This document shows, in pieces, positions 49,689 through 61,080 of a stretch of DNA of 64,000 bases. The translations under genes were made by a program, and so were the position numbers. The DNA comes from Fagopyrum homotropicum (taxonomy: Eukaryota > Streptophyta > Magnoliopsida > Caryophyllales > Polygonaceae), in assembly GCA_033239125.1 (NCBI GenBank), contig BSWB01000006.1:120326242-120390241 (forward strand), read 5' to 3'. Every line of letters begins with the position of its first letter. The stretch's first letter is position 1. The notes beneath the pieces were generated by a model, which worked only from the letters and a program-made list of their open reading frames with translations, searched no databases and was not told where the DNA came from.

Positions 49689-50278
49689 CATGCAGGATCC
49701 TTATACATCACATATGGAGGCTCTCATACATACATTACGCTACATTCAAGGGACAGTGGGACAAGGCATATTATTGAATGGAAGTCACAATCCAAGCATT
49801 TTAGCATGCATTGAATTTGACTGGGCATCACGTCCTTCCACTAGACGAAGTGTAAGTGGCTATGCAGTTCTTCTGGGCCCATCTCCTATTAGTTGGAAGT
49901 CGAAGAAACAATCTACTGCCTCTCGTAGCTCCACTGAAGCTGAGTATCGGGCTATGGCTCAAGCTGTAGCAAAGATCACGAGGCTAATTATCCGTTTACT
50001 GGAAGAGTTAGGTTTGAAACCACCCCAGCTAATCCGTCTTCTCTATGACAACAACTCAACAATACAAATAAGCAAAAATCCTGTCTCCCATGAGAGAACT
50101 AAATACAAATAAATTGACTGCCACTTTACAAGGGACAAGGTTATGGAAGGATTCTTACAACTTCAAGATATCTCCACCACTGAACAACTAGCAGATGTGT
50201 TTACCAAAACTATTCCTTCAGCTCAACTAAACAAATTATTAGCCAAACTAGAATGTATTCATTACATAGTTTGAGAGA
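49689..50278 (+). pseudogene. Ty1/copia RNase H region, right part
   Basis: The frame continuing from before the hAT insertion reads L-R-Y-I-Q-G-T-V-G-Q-G-I, S-T-R-R-S-V-S-G-Y, W-K-S-K-K-Q and S-S-T-E-A-E-Y-R-A-M, the standard copia RNase H blocks. The usual A-D-W-A is F-D-W-A. A stop after E-R-T-K-Y-K (50110) breaks the last block (I-D-C-H-F...L-A-D-V-F-T-K). A GAGAGAGAGGGGG polypurine tract follows at 50273-50292. Confidence 0.88.
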
Positions 50279-50292
50279 GAGAGGGGGGGGGG

Positions 50293-50439
50293 GGTTGGAC
50301 ACAGGAGTATAACAGAATCTTTTATAACAGATTCACGACATAATGTGTATAAATACATGATGTAAAGCAAACACACAATATACAGAAATACATTCAGTCT
50401 TTCATACAAACTATCTCAAACTCTCTCTCAATTCTAACA
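50293..50439 (+). repeat. Ty1/copia 3' LTR
   Basis: A 147-bp copy of the 5' LTR, beginning after the G-run with GGTTGGACAC (the 5' copy has TGTTGGACAC) and ending ATTCTAACA. The adjoining TTTAG is the mutated target duplication. Confidence 0.9.
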
Positions 50440-51400
50440 TTTAGCTATTACAATGACATGTTCAAGTCTGTGCAAAGAACCTGATGACGAGGAGATTTAG
50501 AATGCGGTGAAACGTATGCACCCAAGGAAGGCTCCCGGCGTCAACGGCTTACATGCTATATTTTTTTGAAGTATTGGCATGTGGAGAAGGTTTTAATGAG
50601 ATTGGGGTTCACATTTTTATGGACCTAAAGGATTATGGATTGTGTTTCTTCGCCTACATGTACGTTCAACATCAATGGATGTTTCCATGGTTTCGTTGTA
50701 TCCTCCCGAGGCCTTCGCCAAGGTGACCCTAATTCCTCTCTTCTTTATGTTCTATGTGTTGACGTCTTCTATAATTTATTGAAGCAGGCGAACAATGATG
50801 GTGCGCTACATGACATTAAGATACGCAGGAATGTACACGGTATATCACATTTGTTTTTTGTTGATTGTAACATCTTGTTCGCCTGCGCAAAGCTCCAAGA
50901 GTGCTAAAAAGTTGATGATAGTATCAAGCGGTATGAGAGAGCCTCGGGTCAAAAGATTAATTACTCTAAGTCAGAGTTGTGCTTCATCAACAATGTGAGT
51001 GGTATATACGGAAGACATCTTGTTGCTATGATGGGAGTTAGAAGAGTCAATAGACACAAATTATACATGGGCTTGCCGGCTTGGATTGGACACTCGAAAA
51101 AGGTGACCTTCGAGGGAATAAATGACCGTATTGCTAAGAAAATTATGGGCTGGAAGGAATGACTTCTATCCTAGACTGGGAGGGAGACCATATTTATATT
51201 TGTCATTCAAAGTAACCCGACTTATATAATGGCGCTTTTTAAGATGCCTGATGGGATTGTTGACGAGATTCATTCGTTGATGGCTAGGTTTTGGTGGGAT
51301 CGAGTTCCGAGAGATAAAAAGTTCATTGAAAAGGTTGGGATAAACTTTGTCTTCTTGATGCATGAGCATCTTTATGACCAAGACTTAACACTGGAATAGC
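50440..51400 (+). pseudogene. LINE reverse-transcriptase gene, right part
   Basis: Continues the LINE frame after the copia. It reads Y-Y-N-D-M-F-K-S, then after stops R-G-L-R-Q-G-D-P-N-S-S-L-L-Y (50698-50740), the RT motif before the active site. The active site itself, normally F-A-D-D, reads F-V-D-C (about 50857), a lost catalytic Asp. It is followed by G-Q-K-I-N-Y-S-K-S, L-P-A-W-I-G-H-S-K-K, I-M-G-W-K-E and F-K-M-P-D-G-I-V-D-E-I-H-S, standard LINE blocks. It is an old inactive copy and the host layer of the nest. Confidence 0.85.
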
Positions 51401-52799
51401 TCCGGAGGAAGGAACTATACACCTTGTAAGGAAGAGGACGTCCAACACAAAGGATGGTATGTATGATCACATGAGAATCAAATAGAAGAAGGAAGAGTAT
51501 ACATGCCACCCGAACGAAGAGGAAGACGACGCACTATAAAACCCATCAAACAAGGAGGTCCTGTATGCATCTATACATAAGGGTTCAATCACAATTAACA
51601 AGGAGGAGGAGAACTTACAAGAGAAATCTATGCTCCTTAACAATAAAAGACACCGGTCCCACAACCATCCTGGAGCCAACCAACCATGCAACATGTTACC
51701 GGGATACGCATGCAAGATCACCTTAGCACCTAAAAAAGGACATGCATGCATGTACGGGAGGACAACCATGCGCGACCAAAAGCCAGTACGTACGCATGCG
51801 AGGGAGAAAGGTTGGCCATGCATACGTGATGTCTATACACGTATGATGCATAAATGTGGCTAAATATGACTCGAGTGTGTTATAATTTTAAGCCCATAAG
51901 GACATCTTTAATTATGGGTTAGTTTTTGCGGGCTTTAAATGTTATTTTTCAGCCCATGCTATTTTATTTATTTCTTGCAAATAATTTAAGTCTTCTAATT
52001 GAGAAACCGAAAGATAGACTTGAATCGTATCTTCTAGAGATACTTCTTAGAAGATCTATCTTATTAGAAGATATATCTTATTTTATTATTTTTCTAGCAC
52101 AAGATTATATTTTAATCTCGATAAGAAATGATTCTTTGGGCGGGATTACAAGAAGCCCATACTCGAGCTACACCCTATAAATAGGGATCCCGAGCCTCTT
52201 GTTTTCTTTACCTAAAATTGAATAAACACTTTATTTTGCGGTATTTGCGAGTTACAACCGTTCTTTTTGTGTCCTTTCTCATGGGAAGTTGAGAGCAAGA
52301 CAAGTCTTGTTCGCGTTTTAGCTTGGACTTGCTTGAGTGTGTTCTACTTACGCGTGTCAAGTTGGGTGCTTCAACTCACCACATGCATACCTCCTGGTGC
52401 TCCAGGGACCATCACTCCTTTTGTGTCTGGTTGTATGGAAGGTTCTATATAATGGTTGTCGGTTGTGAGTTAGGGTACATCACATCCTAGCATGCATCTG
52501 AAGAACCTAGGACGGAAGATCGCGTTATAAGCAAAACAGGGGTGGTAGCGAGTGTCAAACACTGATACGCTTGTTCATTCGGTTTTGAAAGCACATTATT
52601 TACAAAATGTTGATTTTTGTCTGCTACTTTTGGAGGTAATCCCAACTATGCATGGAGAGGATTATGGGGTGCGAAAGCGTTCCTTTTGGAGGGCCTCACA
52701 TAGAACGTGGGAAAATCAAGAATTCTGAATGTTTGGAGCAAGATATGGGTTTGGGAAGGAGGATGGAAGAGATATCGTACCCCTTAGTTGGTCCCAAGA
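51401..52799. other. Intergenic, repeat-like, no gene
   Basis: No coding sequence recognised. 51650-51850 is crowded with CATGCA/GCATGC/TACGTA words. A TATAAATAG at 52176-52184 with an LTR-like context (AATAAACAC at about 52222) suggests a retroelement promoter, but termini were not found. Confidence 0.4.
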
Positions 52800-53838
52800 T
52801 GTGATCTTTCCCGAAGAACCGAGTGAGGGATAAAAGAAGTAAAAAGATACTTTGGAAGGGGGGTTGAATAGAGTATGAGAACTTTTCGCAATCGCAGATG
52901 TCAAGGCTTTGAAATGAATCTCAAGGCCTTGAAGTCGATCTTTGAAACTTGTGACAAAACTATTTCTCAAGGCCTTCAAGCGAATCTCAAGGTCTTGACT
53001 TTGAATCCTGTAAAAACTTGTTAGTCACAATAAATCAAATAAAGTGCGGAAATAAATAAAGATCAACACACGATATGTTTACGAAGTTCGGCTCTAAATA
53101 ACCTACGTCTCCGCCTAGGGTTTCCTACCCTAGGATTTAGCTATCTATTATTCTGCTTCTTTTGAGTCCTAGATACAACCTAGAAGAACTTCCCTTATTC
53201 TCTCACTTGTAGCTTCACCTCTACTACCTAGTCAACTCAAATCTAGGGAACAAAAGCCTAGTCATTCGTAGAGTAACACGTGAGTATAATGCTATAATGA
53301 TATGCCAATATCGCTCTTGTGTTTATCTAACTCTCTCAACTAAAACAAAGGATCACACTTGATAAAGATAAACTTTGTTGATGAAGAAAGTTGAGATGTT
53401 CACTGTGTAAGCGCTTGTGCTTTCTTCACCAAGGCTGGATTCTTTTATAAGCTTCTATGGAGGCTACTTCTCTTGACCGTTTGAACGTGTTAAAATATTT
53501 CACAAAATCCGAACAAATCTTCTCTAGAATCCTGGTGGTTGGACATTCGAATTTTCTTCATATATATCGGACCATATCTTCAACAACTTCTAGTCCATAA
53601 TCTTGGTTTGTTGAAGGTCTTTAGCCGTTTGAAGATCTTCTTGTTATCTTCTCCTTGATTTGAAGATCTTCCTCTCTCGTATATCCGATTGTATCTCTAA
53701 CCACCTGCATAAAATACGTAACAATAAATACAAGAAATATACATATAATCGATATTTGTTAGTAAAAGAAACCGCATTTTGTTATGTCTTCCATCATCCT
53801 TGTAAATATAACAATACGTATCAAGGTGGAGTTATCAA
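52800..53838 (-). mobile_element. SIRE-like LTR, inverted (family D, copy 2)
   Basis: Reverse-complement relative of 10780-12264, sharing the CAACCCCCCTTC block (52858-52870 complement), the GAAACCCTAGG region, AACAAATATCGATTATAT and the starting TTGATAACTCC. On the minus strand it is preceded by AAGGGGGAGA (about 53842-53851), a polypurine tract, so it is the 3' LTR of an element lying to the right. It is shorter than copy 1 and diverged. Confidence 0.65.
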
Positions 53839-53841
53839 TCT

Positions 53842-53853
53842 CCCCCTTGATGG
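53842..53853 (-). other. Polypurine tract of the SIRE-like element
   Basis: AAGGGGGAGATT on the minus strand, directly before TGATAACTCC of the LTR. This is the typical plus-strand primer of copia/SIRE elements. Confidence 0.6.
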
Positions 53854-54060
53854 AAGACAAAACAAATATCGTACATGCACTAATATTTGAATCACACACA
53901 CACATCCAATATTAGAATCACACACAAATGTAGAATGTAGAAATGTCGGAACGCATATTTCTCCCCATTTTTGTCTTTCGAAAAGGGAGGTAGAGATCAA
54001 AGTTTGAAAGTGAAAATATTATAGACCCAGAAATGTATTTCATAAGCAGAAAGAAAACAA

Positions 54061-54119
54061 TTTCAAGGCCTTGAAACGCTAAAACAAAAGAAGGTAGAAG
54101 AAAATGTCAAGGCCTTGAC
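54061..54119. repeat. Paired long palindromes built on AAGGCCTT
   Basis: TTTCAAGGCCTTGAAA (54061-54076) and GTCAAGGCCTTGAC (54106-54119) are perfect 16- and 14-bp palindromes 30 bp apart. The same core occurs at 52921-52932, and variants lie in copy 1 near 12055-12165. Confidence 0.9.
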
Positions 54120-54579
54120 ATCCATTTTCAAGACCTTGAAATCAGATTTTAAGACCAAAAAATTAGGCCGGATACCACTAGCCGTTTTTTCTCGCACGAA
54201 CTTCATTCTCACGCTTGGCCTTCCATCTCCTATGGGCATCAGCAAAATTTTTATTCTTCAAAGCTTCATCAAGCTGACGTTGCTTCTCCGCATCCTTGTA
54301 CTTCTTCACAACCCCAAATTTTTCCATAGTGAGGATTTTTGGGTCTTGATGAGTGGGTCAAAGAATCGGTTGATTCTTCACACTCTTGTAGCAATCAAGC
54401 AACACATTCGCAACCTTCTCCTTGGTGTTTTATGTTGTGTCTTCGGTCAACGGCATAATATTCCATGTAGCAGTGAATGTGAGAGCATTGAGATAGAACA
54501 TTTGGTTCACCTTAGCATGCACGATTGACAACAGCTCGTGGGTAGCGTCTAGCTTGTCCGACATGTAAGATCGAAAGTT

Positions 54580-55370
54580 GATCATATCCCTGCGTAGTGA
54601 ATCAAGACCAAATCTAAGTCTTTTAGTCGTTGCTCCGGTAAAGTTGGTACAGATGAGGAAGATGTCGTCCTTTCCTTTAACTTCCATTCGCCAACCAAAG
54701 TCTTGACAAACCCAAGACGTTCAAAGCAATCTTCCTCGATTTTCCCAACTGACACCTGCTGGTCCTCGAGAGAGGTGTCAATTGAAAAGTAGACAAAGAT
54801 TTTTGGGAGAAGGTTTGCATAAGGAAAGGGAATGGCTCGGGTGGAGTTGATGGTGTGGAGCATGTGGTTGGGGATAAGGTTAGGCAAATCAACATCCAGT
54901 CTGGTCATCACCAAGAAGAGCAACTTTAGGGTTTGGTCGGGTAGGAGCTCCCTAGAGTTGGATCGGGAAACGATACAACGAACTAGCAAGGTAAACACTA
55001 TTTTTTCCTCTAGGGTAAGAGAGGTGTGGGTGAGTTGGCGAGAGAAGGAGAAAGCAGTGAGGAATTTCACTTTTTTCAACCACACACTTTCACTCCTAGC
55101 CACAAGTGAATAGGACGTGAAGGTAGGTAGGTCAAAGATTTGGGGATGATAGTGGGAGTGAGGGTGATAGGCTTACCTTTGACAATCGGCTCTAGGGTTA
55201 GGGTTCCTCTGTCCCTTCTTGCGGTTAGATTGACGTAGAAGAGACGGGTTAGCCGTGTGAAGGCGATTTTCCCTGGGTTCAGAATCTTCCAAAGTGAAGA
55301 ACCTTTGAGCAATGTCACACACCGGTAGTTGGAGAGATTCCAAGAACGCCAAGTCGTTCGATTCACACAT
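54580..55370 (-). pseudogene. Retroelement-associated ORF ('putative plant transposon protein' type)
   Basis: Minus-strand frames 55370-55076 and 55103-54582 overlap in different frames and together give about 250 residues. The first part has L-F-Y-V-N-L and V-K-G-K-P-I-T-L-T-P, the second L-D-V-D-L-P-N-L-I-P-N-H-M-L and I-P-F-P-Y-A-N-L-L-P-K-I-F. This resembles the hypothetical plant protein family often annotated next to retrotransposons. Its place before the polypurine tract and LTR of the SIRE-like copy suggests it belongs to that element. Its function is unknown. At least one frameshift disables it. Confidence 0.55.
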
Positions 55371-55522
55371 GCATACCTGTCGTGTTGGGGATTAATTGAG
55401 TTCAGTGGCGGATATAGGGGGTAACGGGGGGTACGGTGCCCCGGCCTGCGACGTCGTTTTGCTTTGGGAAGGGGAAAAAAGGAAGAAAAAAAACCTCCTT
55501 AAAACAAAATGTGATACATATT
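55371..55522. other. Possible hAT-type edge
   Basis: CAGTGGCGGATATAGGGGG at about 55402 resembles the start of a plant hAT family. No matching right end was found. Confidence 0.3.
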
Positions 55523-55595
55523 ATTCTACTAGCTCATTTGGTAGAGGGATGGGAGGAGGTACTTAGAGTTACAGGTTCGAGTTTTGGGAGTAGCA
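55523..55595 (+). ncRNA. tRNA-like pol III promoter unit (tRNA-derived SINE or relic)
   Basis: TAGCTCATTTGG at 55530-55541 fits an A box and GGTTCGAGTT at 55574-55583 fits a B box. Their spacing of 44 bp is exactly that of a tRNA gene without intron. A CTAC/GTAG pair brackets the unit, but no full acceptor stem forms and the anticodon arm is poor, so it is not a functional tRNA gene. A tRNA-derived SINE head is the likeliest reading. Confidence 0.5.
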
Positions 55596-56145
55596 AAAAG
55601 GTTCTTTTATTAATTAAACTTTTTTTATTTATATAATTCATTGATTTTATTGTTTAATTTCAAACTTAACATGCGACATATCTTACAAAAAAATTGTCCC
55701 CCAACGAAAACCATTGATTGAGTTGATTCTTTGAATAATCCTCGAATGTGGATGAGTTTGAATCGAAGATTCAAAAAAGAAATTGAGAAGGAAGATGTGA
55801 TGCCCAAAATCAAGGATGAGGAATAGCTTCTCAAATATACGTGATTAAAATTGAACATTTTTACAAATGAGTCAAGCATCCCTTATATAGTGGATGGGGT
55901 CAAACCAAATAAATATCAAAATTAAAATTCATAATTAAAGTTCCAAAAATGAAAAGCCTAAAATATGAAAGGTTTGAATTTAAGTTTGAAATTAAGTTTT
56001 CGAATTAAATTAAGAAACCAAAAGTCTAATCTTAATGTCGAAATTAAGTTCCGGAAATAATTTTCCGGAATTAATGGTCCAAAATAAAACTATGACTAAA
56101 AATGCAAAATATGGGAAATGTGTCAAAACGTTGTCAAACTTGACA
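55596..56145. other. Intergenic, no gene seen
   Basis: AT-rich. It contains the inverted words TTCCGGAA...TTCCGGAA near 56050-56068 and repeated AATTAAGTT phrases (55975-56050). Confidence 0.45.
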
Positions 56146-56150
56146 TGCTT

Positions 56151-57920
56151 TGATAACATGTATTATAGTCTATATTTTGGGATTGGTTTAGACGTTTTAT
56201 CTTCATAAATCTGCATGTATGAGTGTATATTCTTTGAGTATATTGTTGTTTTGTCTACCTTTGAGGGAATCGAGGACTACACCTAGTTTCGTTATAATTG
56301 TAGGTAAAATGGCACGTTTTGCATCGAAATGGAGCTAAGGAAGCTAAGGAGTCATTGGAGCTACATTCTGAAGCTTAAAGTAGATCTCAGGAAGTATGAA
56401 AATGATAAAGAAGATTGATTTTGGACAAGATTCGAGAGATTTCACATTCAGTTGAGATTCACCTCGGTCAGCTACAGTACCACCTCGACCGAGGTGATCT
56501 TGAGGAGCGTCCCGACCGAGGCGAGCACCCTGTCGCCGGCGAGATCTTTAGTTTTGGCTGAGATCTTCTATTTTTGGAAGGAGGATATCTTATATTTTTG
56601 GCTGGATTTCTAGAAGGAAGATATTATTCTTGGCTGATTTATTTTAAGAGATAGAGATATATTTTATAGGAAATTATCTTTTTAAGATATTTTATCTTTG
56701 GAAGATAATTCTCCTATATAAAGGGTTGGATTTTCCACAAGTTCAACCATGCTTGGAGCATCCAGCAATTGAGGGATTTTTTGGAGTTTTGAAGAAAGAA
56801 TTGAAGGAAGAATTGAAGGAAGTATTGAAGGATTGAAGTCCAAGGAAGGAAGAAATCATAGTTGGAGTTAGCTTTTGAAGGAGTTTGTAAGATCTTCAAA
56901 GATCTCTTTTGGTTTGTTGTCTTTGCTGATTTGTGACTGAGAAACGCTTGTTTGTTGATTGTATGATTCATTTATTGAGACCTTTTCCTTAAGGTTTTCT
57001 CGTTCGAATATTGATTCCTTTTCCATTAATTTGATTATTGTTATCATGATGATTGTTGTCTAAGTTTCTTATACGATTCTACGGTGATTGACTGAAAGTT
57101 GTGGGAATGACGATGATAGAATGATCCTAATACCAGCAGGACCCTGAAAGCTCGAGCCTTTACCTTAACCGACGAACACCTCGGTCAGCTGTGGAACATC
57201 TCGACCGAGATGGTACATAAACTGAACGAGGTGAAATTTTCCTGAACCTTATATGAGTTAAGAGTTTAAGTTTGCCAAATCCTAATCTTAATACACCTTT
57301 CTTGGTTCAACGCAAACCTAGGATGAGACTTACCCGGTGATTCCTTTGTTTGTTTACCCAAGATCATGAGTGTAGGTAATAAAGGTTTATCCTTTATTGG
57401 GGTTAGAGTGTGCCTTCATCCTATCTTTGTGAGTTAGCCTGAGACTTATCCGGTAAAAGTTGATTCTATTCCCTTGGGTGGTGTGTTTGTTTGAGATTAT
57501 AGTTCCTTTCCTTAGTACCTTGAGACTTACCCGGTAATAGGAGCTTTGGTTTGGGATAGTGAGTAGTGAGACTTACCCGGTAATCTATTCCCACCTTAGA
57601 AACACCTTCCCTTTGCAAACCTCAGCTTTGTCCACGTTATCCTTTGAGATCTTGAGTCGGAACCACAACTAGATGCTTTAATCCCTAGAATCCGCATTTC
57701 CTTTACCTGACTTTATATCATCTTTGATTGCTTTAATTTGTGGTCATTAGCATATTTGACAACCTGATTCCGTGCTTTGTTTCACCATAGTCCCTGTGTT
57801 CGACCCCTGGAATTCTTGATTTTATTACAATTGATCCGCACACTGCGGGTTCGCATATTGTTCAAGCATACTTCTTGGGTTATAAATTTTAAAGCTTGCA
57901 CACACCTTTTGGAGCGAACA
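56151..57920 (+). mobile_element. Athila-lineage solo LTR with perfect duplication (family C, copy 1)
   Basis: 1,770 bp beginning TGATAACATG and ending GGAGCGAACA, flanked by TGCTT on both sides (56146-56150, 57921-57925). Its ends and the block ACACTGCGGGTTCGC near 57840 match the Athila-like LTRs at 32690 and 44870 read on the other strand, so it is a different family of the same lineage. No internal genes are attached: a solo LTR. It carries a 7+2+7 palindrome, CACCTCGACCGAGGTG, at 56481-56496, a related cluster at 57180-57230, and about six GAGACTTACCCGGTAA phrases between 57320 and 57590. Confidence 0.92.
57320..57590 (+). repeat. Dispersed short repeat GAGACTTACCCGGTAA
   Basis: Inside the family C LTR the phrase GAGACTTAC/TCCGGTAA recurs about five times at uneven spacing (about 57325, 57432, 57521, 57567), with T-rich spacers. 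Part may function as transcript-level or enhancer repeats; no function is known. Confidence 0.7.
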
Positions 57921-57925
57921 TGCTT

Positions 57926-58879
57926 CATGCCATGGACCATGGTGAAGTAGAGAAATGACATGTCACTAAGAGACCTGTGGAAAGAAAATGTGCAAGCGAT
58001 GAGGGAGCCGGATGCCTTGGTGATGACTTTGGCACGGAAGCGGGTGAGTGGTCCATCGAAACAAACCCGCAGTGCCTCATCCTCTTCAACCCATTAACTA
58101 TCCCTCATTCATACACCTACTAATCGATTAACTAACTCCTTTTAATCAATACACTACCACAACTGTCATATAAACATCATACCACAAGATATTCCAATTG
58201 AATAATGTAAATACACAATACACCCATCTACACACTTGATTACCCTTAAATGAACTTTATTTAATTAACTAACCACGTAACATGTACTTACCCAATTCAA
58301 TGCGATTATAATTCTCATCTACAATGATCCAGAAGTAACACATTAATCTGCTATTTTGTCGTTGCACGAGTTGTCTCGATATTTTGACACTTGTATGGTT
58401 TGTGAGTGTCTTAGTCCGTTGATGGCATATCCGAAGGTGACGGACCTTTTGAGCGGTGTCCGTTCCGATGTATGCATTTGTTTGCTTTTTAGGATAGTCA
58501 GTACGTTCAAGAGAATGACATGCCTCCCCCAAGTATATGATTTGATCTTCTAGGTCATTGACCATACGTCATTGTCGTGTACATATACATTGTTATGTCA
58601 GTATAATTAGGCTTTCAATGAGCCCAATTACGCTCCTTTATTTTCCAATGAATTTACTTTTACCCAAAAAAAAGTTAGCGTACTATATTATGTTTGTCAT
58701 ATCAATTTCTGTCATGTTATGATAATTTTTTTTGTCGATTTAGAAAATTACTTAAATTTTTAGGGTGAATCCAAAGTAATCTTGTCCCACCTAATCACTA
58801 ACGATTATGGTTTAAGGTAAAAGGGTATCTAGAAAGGTGATGGTTTGTTGAACGGTTTTTAATATGGGTTAGGTGTCAT
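57926..58879. other. Intergenic, no gene seen
   Basis: No coding sequence. The overlapping frames at 58269-58565 on both strands lack any recognisable domain. Confidence 0.45.
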
Positions 58880-59163
58880 TGTCATAACTAATCATGATAC
58901 ATAATTTTCCGAAAATCTTAAACTGATGCAAATCTTATTAAATTCAAAATTACTTATTCAAAATTCTCATCATAACCCATACTTTGCCAAAAATATAACC
59001 TGAGACGAATCTTATTAATTCATACTTCTCATCACAACTCATACCTTACCAAAACTCGAACCTAAGAAAAAGCTTATTAAACCCTCTTTGTATTTATCAT
59101 CATGACTCATACCTTGCCTAACTCAAACCCCACATCAAATTATATTAAATTCAAATATGTCAA
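58880..59163. repeat. Imperfect tandem repeat, about four units of 62-86 bp
   Basis: Units starting near 58880, 58966, 59028 and 59096 share CTCATCATAACTCATAC, TTGCC.AAA, AACCT.A and CTTATTAA in the same order. Divergence is high, so this is an old minisatellite-like array. Confidence 0.6.
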
Positions 59164-59607
59164 ACATTCCCTCGATCCTAGGTTTTTTTTTATTATTTAC
59201 TTAGTTTGTGTGAATACCATCTATATTAATATTCATTCACCCCTCCCCTCAAATTCTCCCTTTCAAAAATCCAGTTTTATATGTCCTAAAAACTATCATT
59301 CAACTCAGTAGATGATCAATTTGATTCCAAGAAACTTTTGAACTTTACAAAAACCTCATCAAAGGGTCATGCTCTTACAAGAACGATCGTTCCTCTAAAT
59401 CAAGCAATACCAACGCCGACAATACATGGACAAAGAATGATAGAAATGAAGAGGATGAGGTGTAAACAACTATTTTAACTCATTGTTAATGAAATTTAAA
59501 CAATGTTAAACTATTTCCGTCAAAGAAATGAAATTTCAACCATGTTAAACTATTTCCGTCAAAGACAAAATGCTTCTAGTAGACTTGGGTTATCTCCGTT
59601 ACAAAAG

Positions 59608-61080
59608 TGTAACACCTCAAGTTCTCGGAACTCGGGGAGCTACTAGTTAGGACCTCACAATGGGTCCCGACCTTAGTTTGACAACAATTTTACTAGGATC
59701 TTACAATAAGGCACAAATGTATTATAAATTCTTAAAAAAAAACAAACAGTATTTGTATGGATGAATAACACATGACAACCTTACAAAACATATATAATTA
59801 TACAACATGCATGCCAAATGGAAGACTCCCCCGTCCCCATCTAATGAGTACGTAGACCCGGCTGACCATCCATCCCGGATCTCTCTGCAACTGTCTATCT
59901 CAACAAATCTACAACACGAATGAACCGTTAGCTAACAATCCAAATATAAGTAGAATAAAGTAGCACAAACACATCCAAGGTAATATAAACACTCATCATG
60001 TTGGCACACAATCCGGTTATTATCTGATAGTTTAAGTGATTCACTTTATTCCGTTTAAAGTTGTGGCACGAGAAATCTTAAGAGTTCTCGCCTCCGTTCC
60101 TTATCCAACTGGGTGTAGGTCTAGCTTACCTCCGTCAGTAGCATCACTACAAACCGAGTGTGGACTAGTCCCTAAAGAAACCACCTACGCCCTCACGCTA
60201 ACTGAGCAGAATGCCACCGCCCGTTACTCTTAGGCCAATGTATAGTCGGTAGATAATTAATGCTAAATATAACTATATACACATAATTCAAACACCACTA
60301 TCATTATTCGCACTCATATGTAGAAGCTAGCTAAGTAAGCCCAAAGGACTTACATGAATCAATCACGACTGTCTAAATCTCAATTCGGTCAGCAACCGTG
60401 GAATACTCCATCGCCTGTTATACAAGGCAAGTGTATCAAAATCACATCCCATATCTCTTAGAAGTTATACATTTCTAAGATGTACAATCTCAAGAAGAGA
60501 AATTACTAAAATGCTCCCTTAAGGTAAAATGACTATTTTACCCCTGGTCCCGAAACTCCAAAATAATCTATGACCTAGTTCCAAATTCTCCTTTGAAACC
60601 TATTTCCATAATCTAGTTCTCACGAGATAGTTTTCTAAGGATTTATAAAAGTTAACCCAAAATTCTTGATTTCCAAACGAGTCGCTAAGGTCTAACTTCG
60701 GCTTAAGATATGAGAACCGAATAAAAATATAAAAATTCTACAAAAATATAATAGGTCTTCTATGAAATTTCCTCTACTCATATGAGCAAAGATCTCTCAA
60801 AAACTATCAACAACAACTCCTACAAAAATCTCCAAAGATGCTTCCAAAGTCTAGAAATTCCATACTTCAATTTCACAACTGCTCAACCAGTCTACTTTGA
60901 GCTCCTATAGATCCAGGTTCAACCGTTGGATCAGTCTCAATTTTTGATACATCGTTCAATGCACGACACTCTATAACATACTAAAAACTGAACGGTGGAT
61001 TATTTTTCGAAAGTATCGAAAGATTGATCTAAAGTGGACTGCTCAACATAATTTCTGGAAATTCATAGAAACTGAGATTG
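59608..61080. mobile_element. Partial LTR, family A copy 2
   Basis: Starts TGTAACACCT and follows family A copy 1 (662-2456) through CGGAACTCGG/GAACTCGG, GACCTCACAATGGG, GGATCTTACAA, GTTAGCTAACA, ACACAATCCGGTTATTATCT and CTTACATGAATCA. Clear similarity is lost after about 60430. The remainder to about 61080 reads like LTR sequence but has no counterpart in copy 1, and no GTTACA end was located. Confidence 0.6.
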
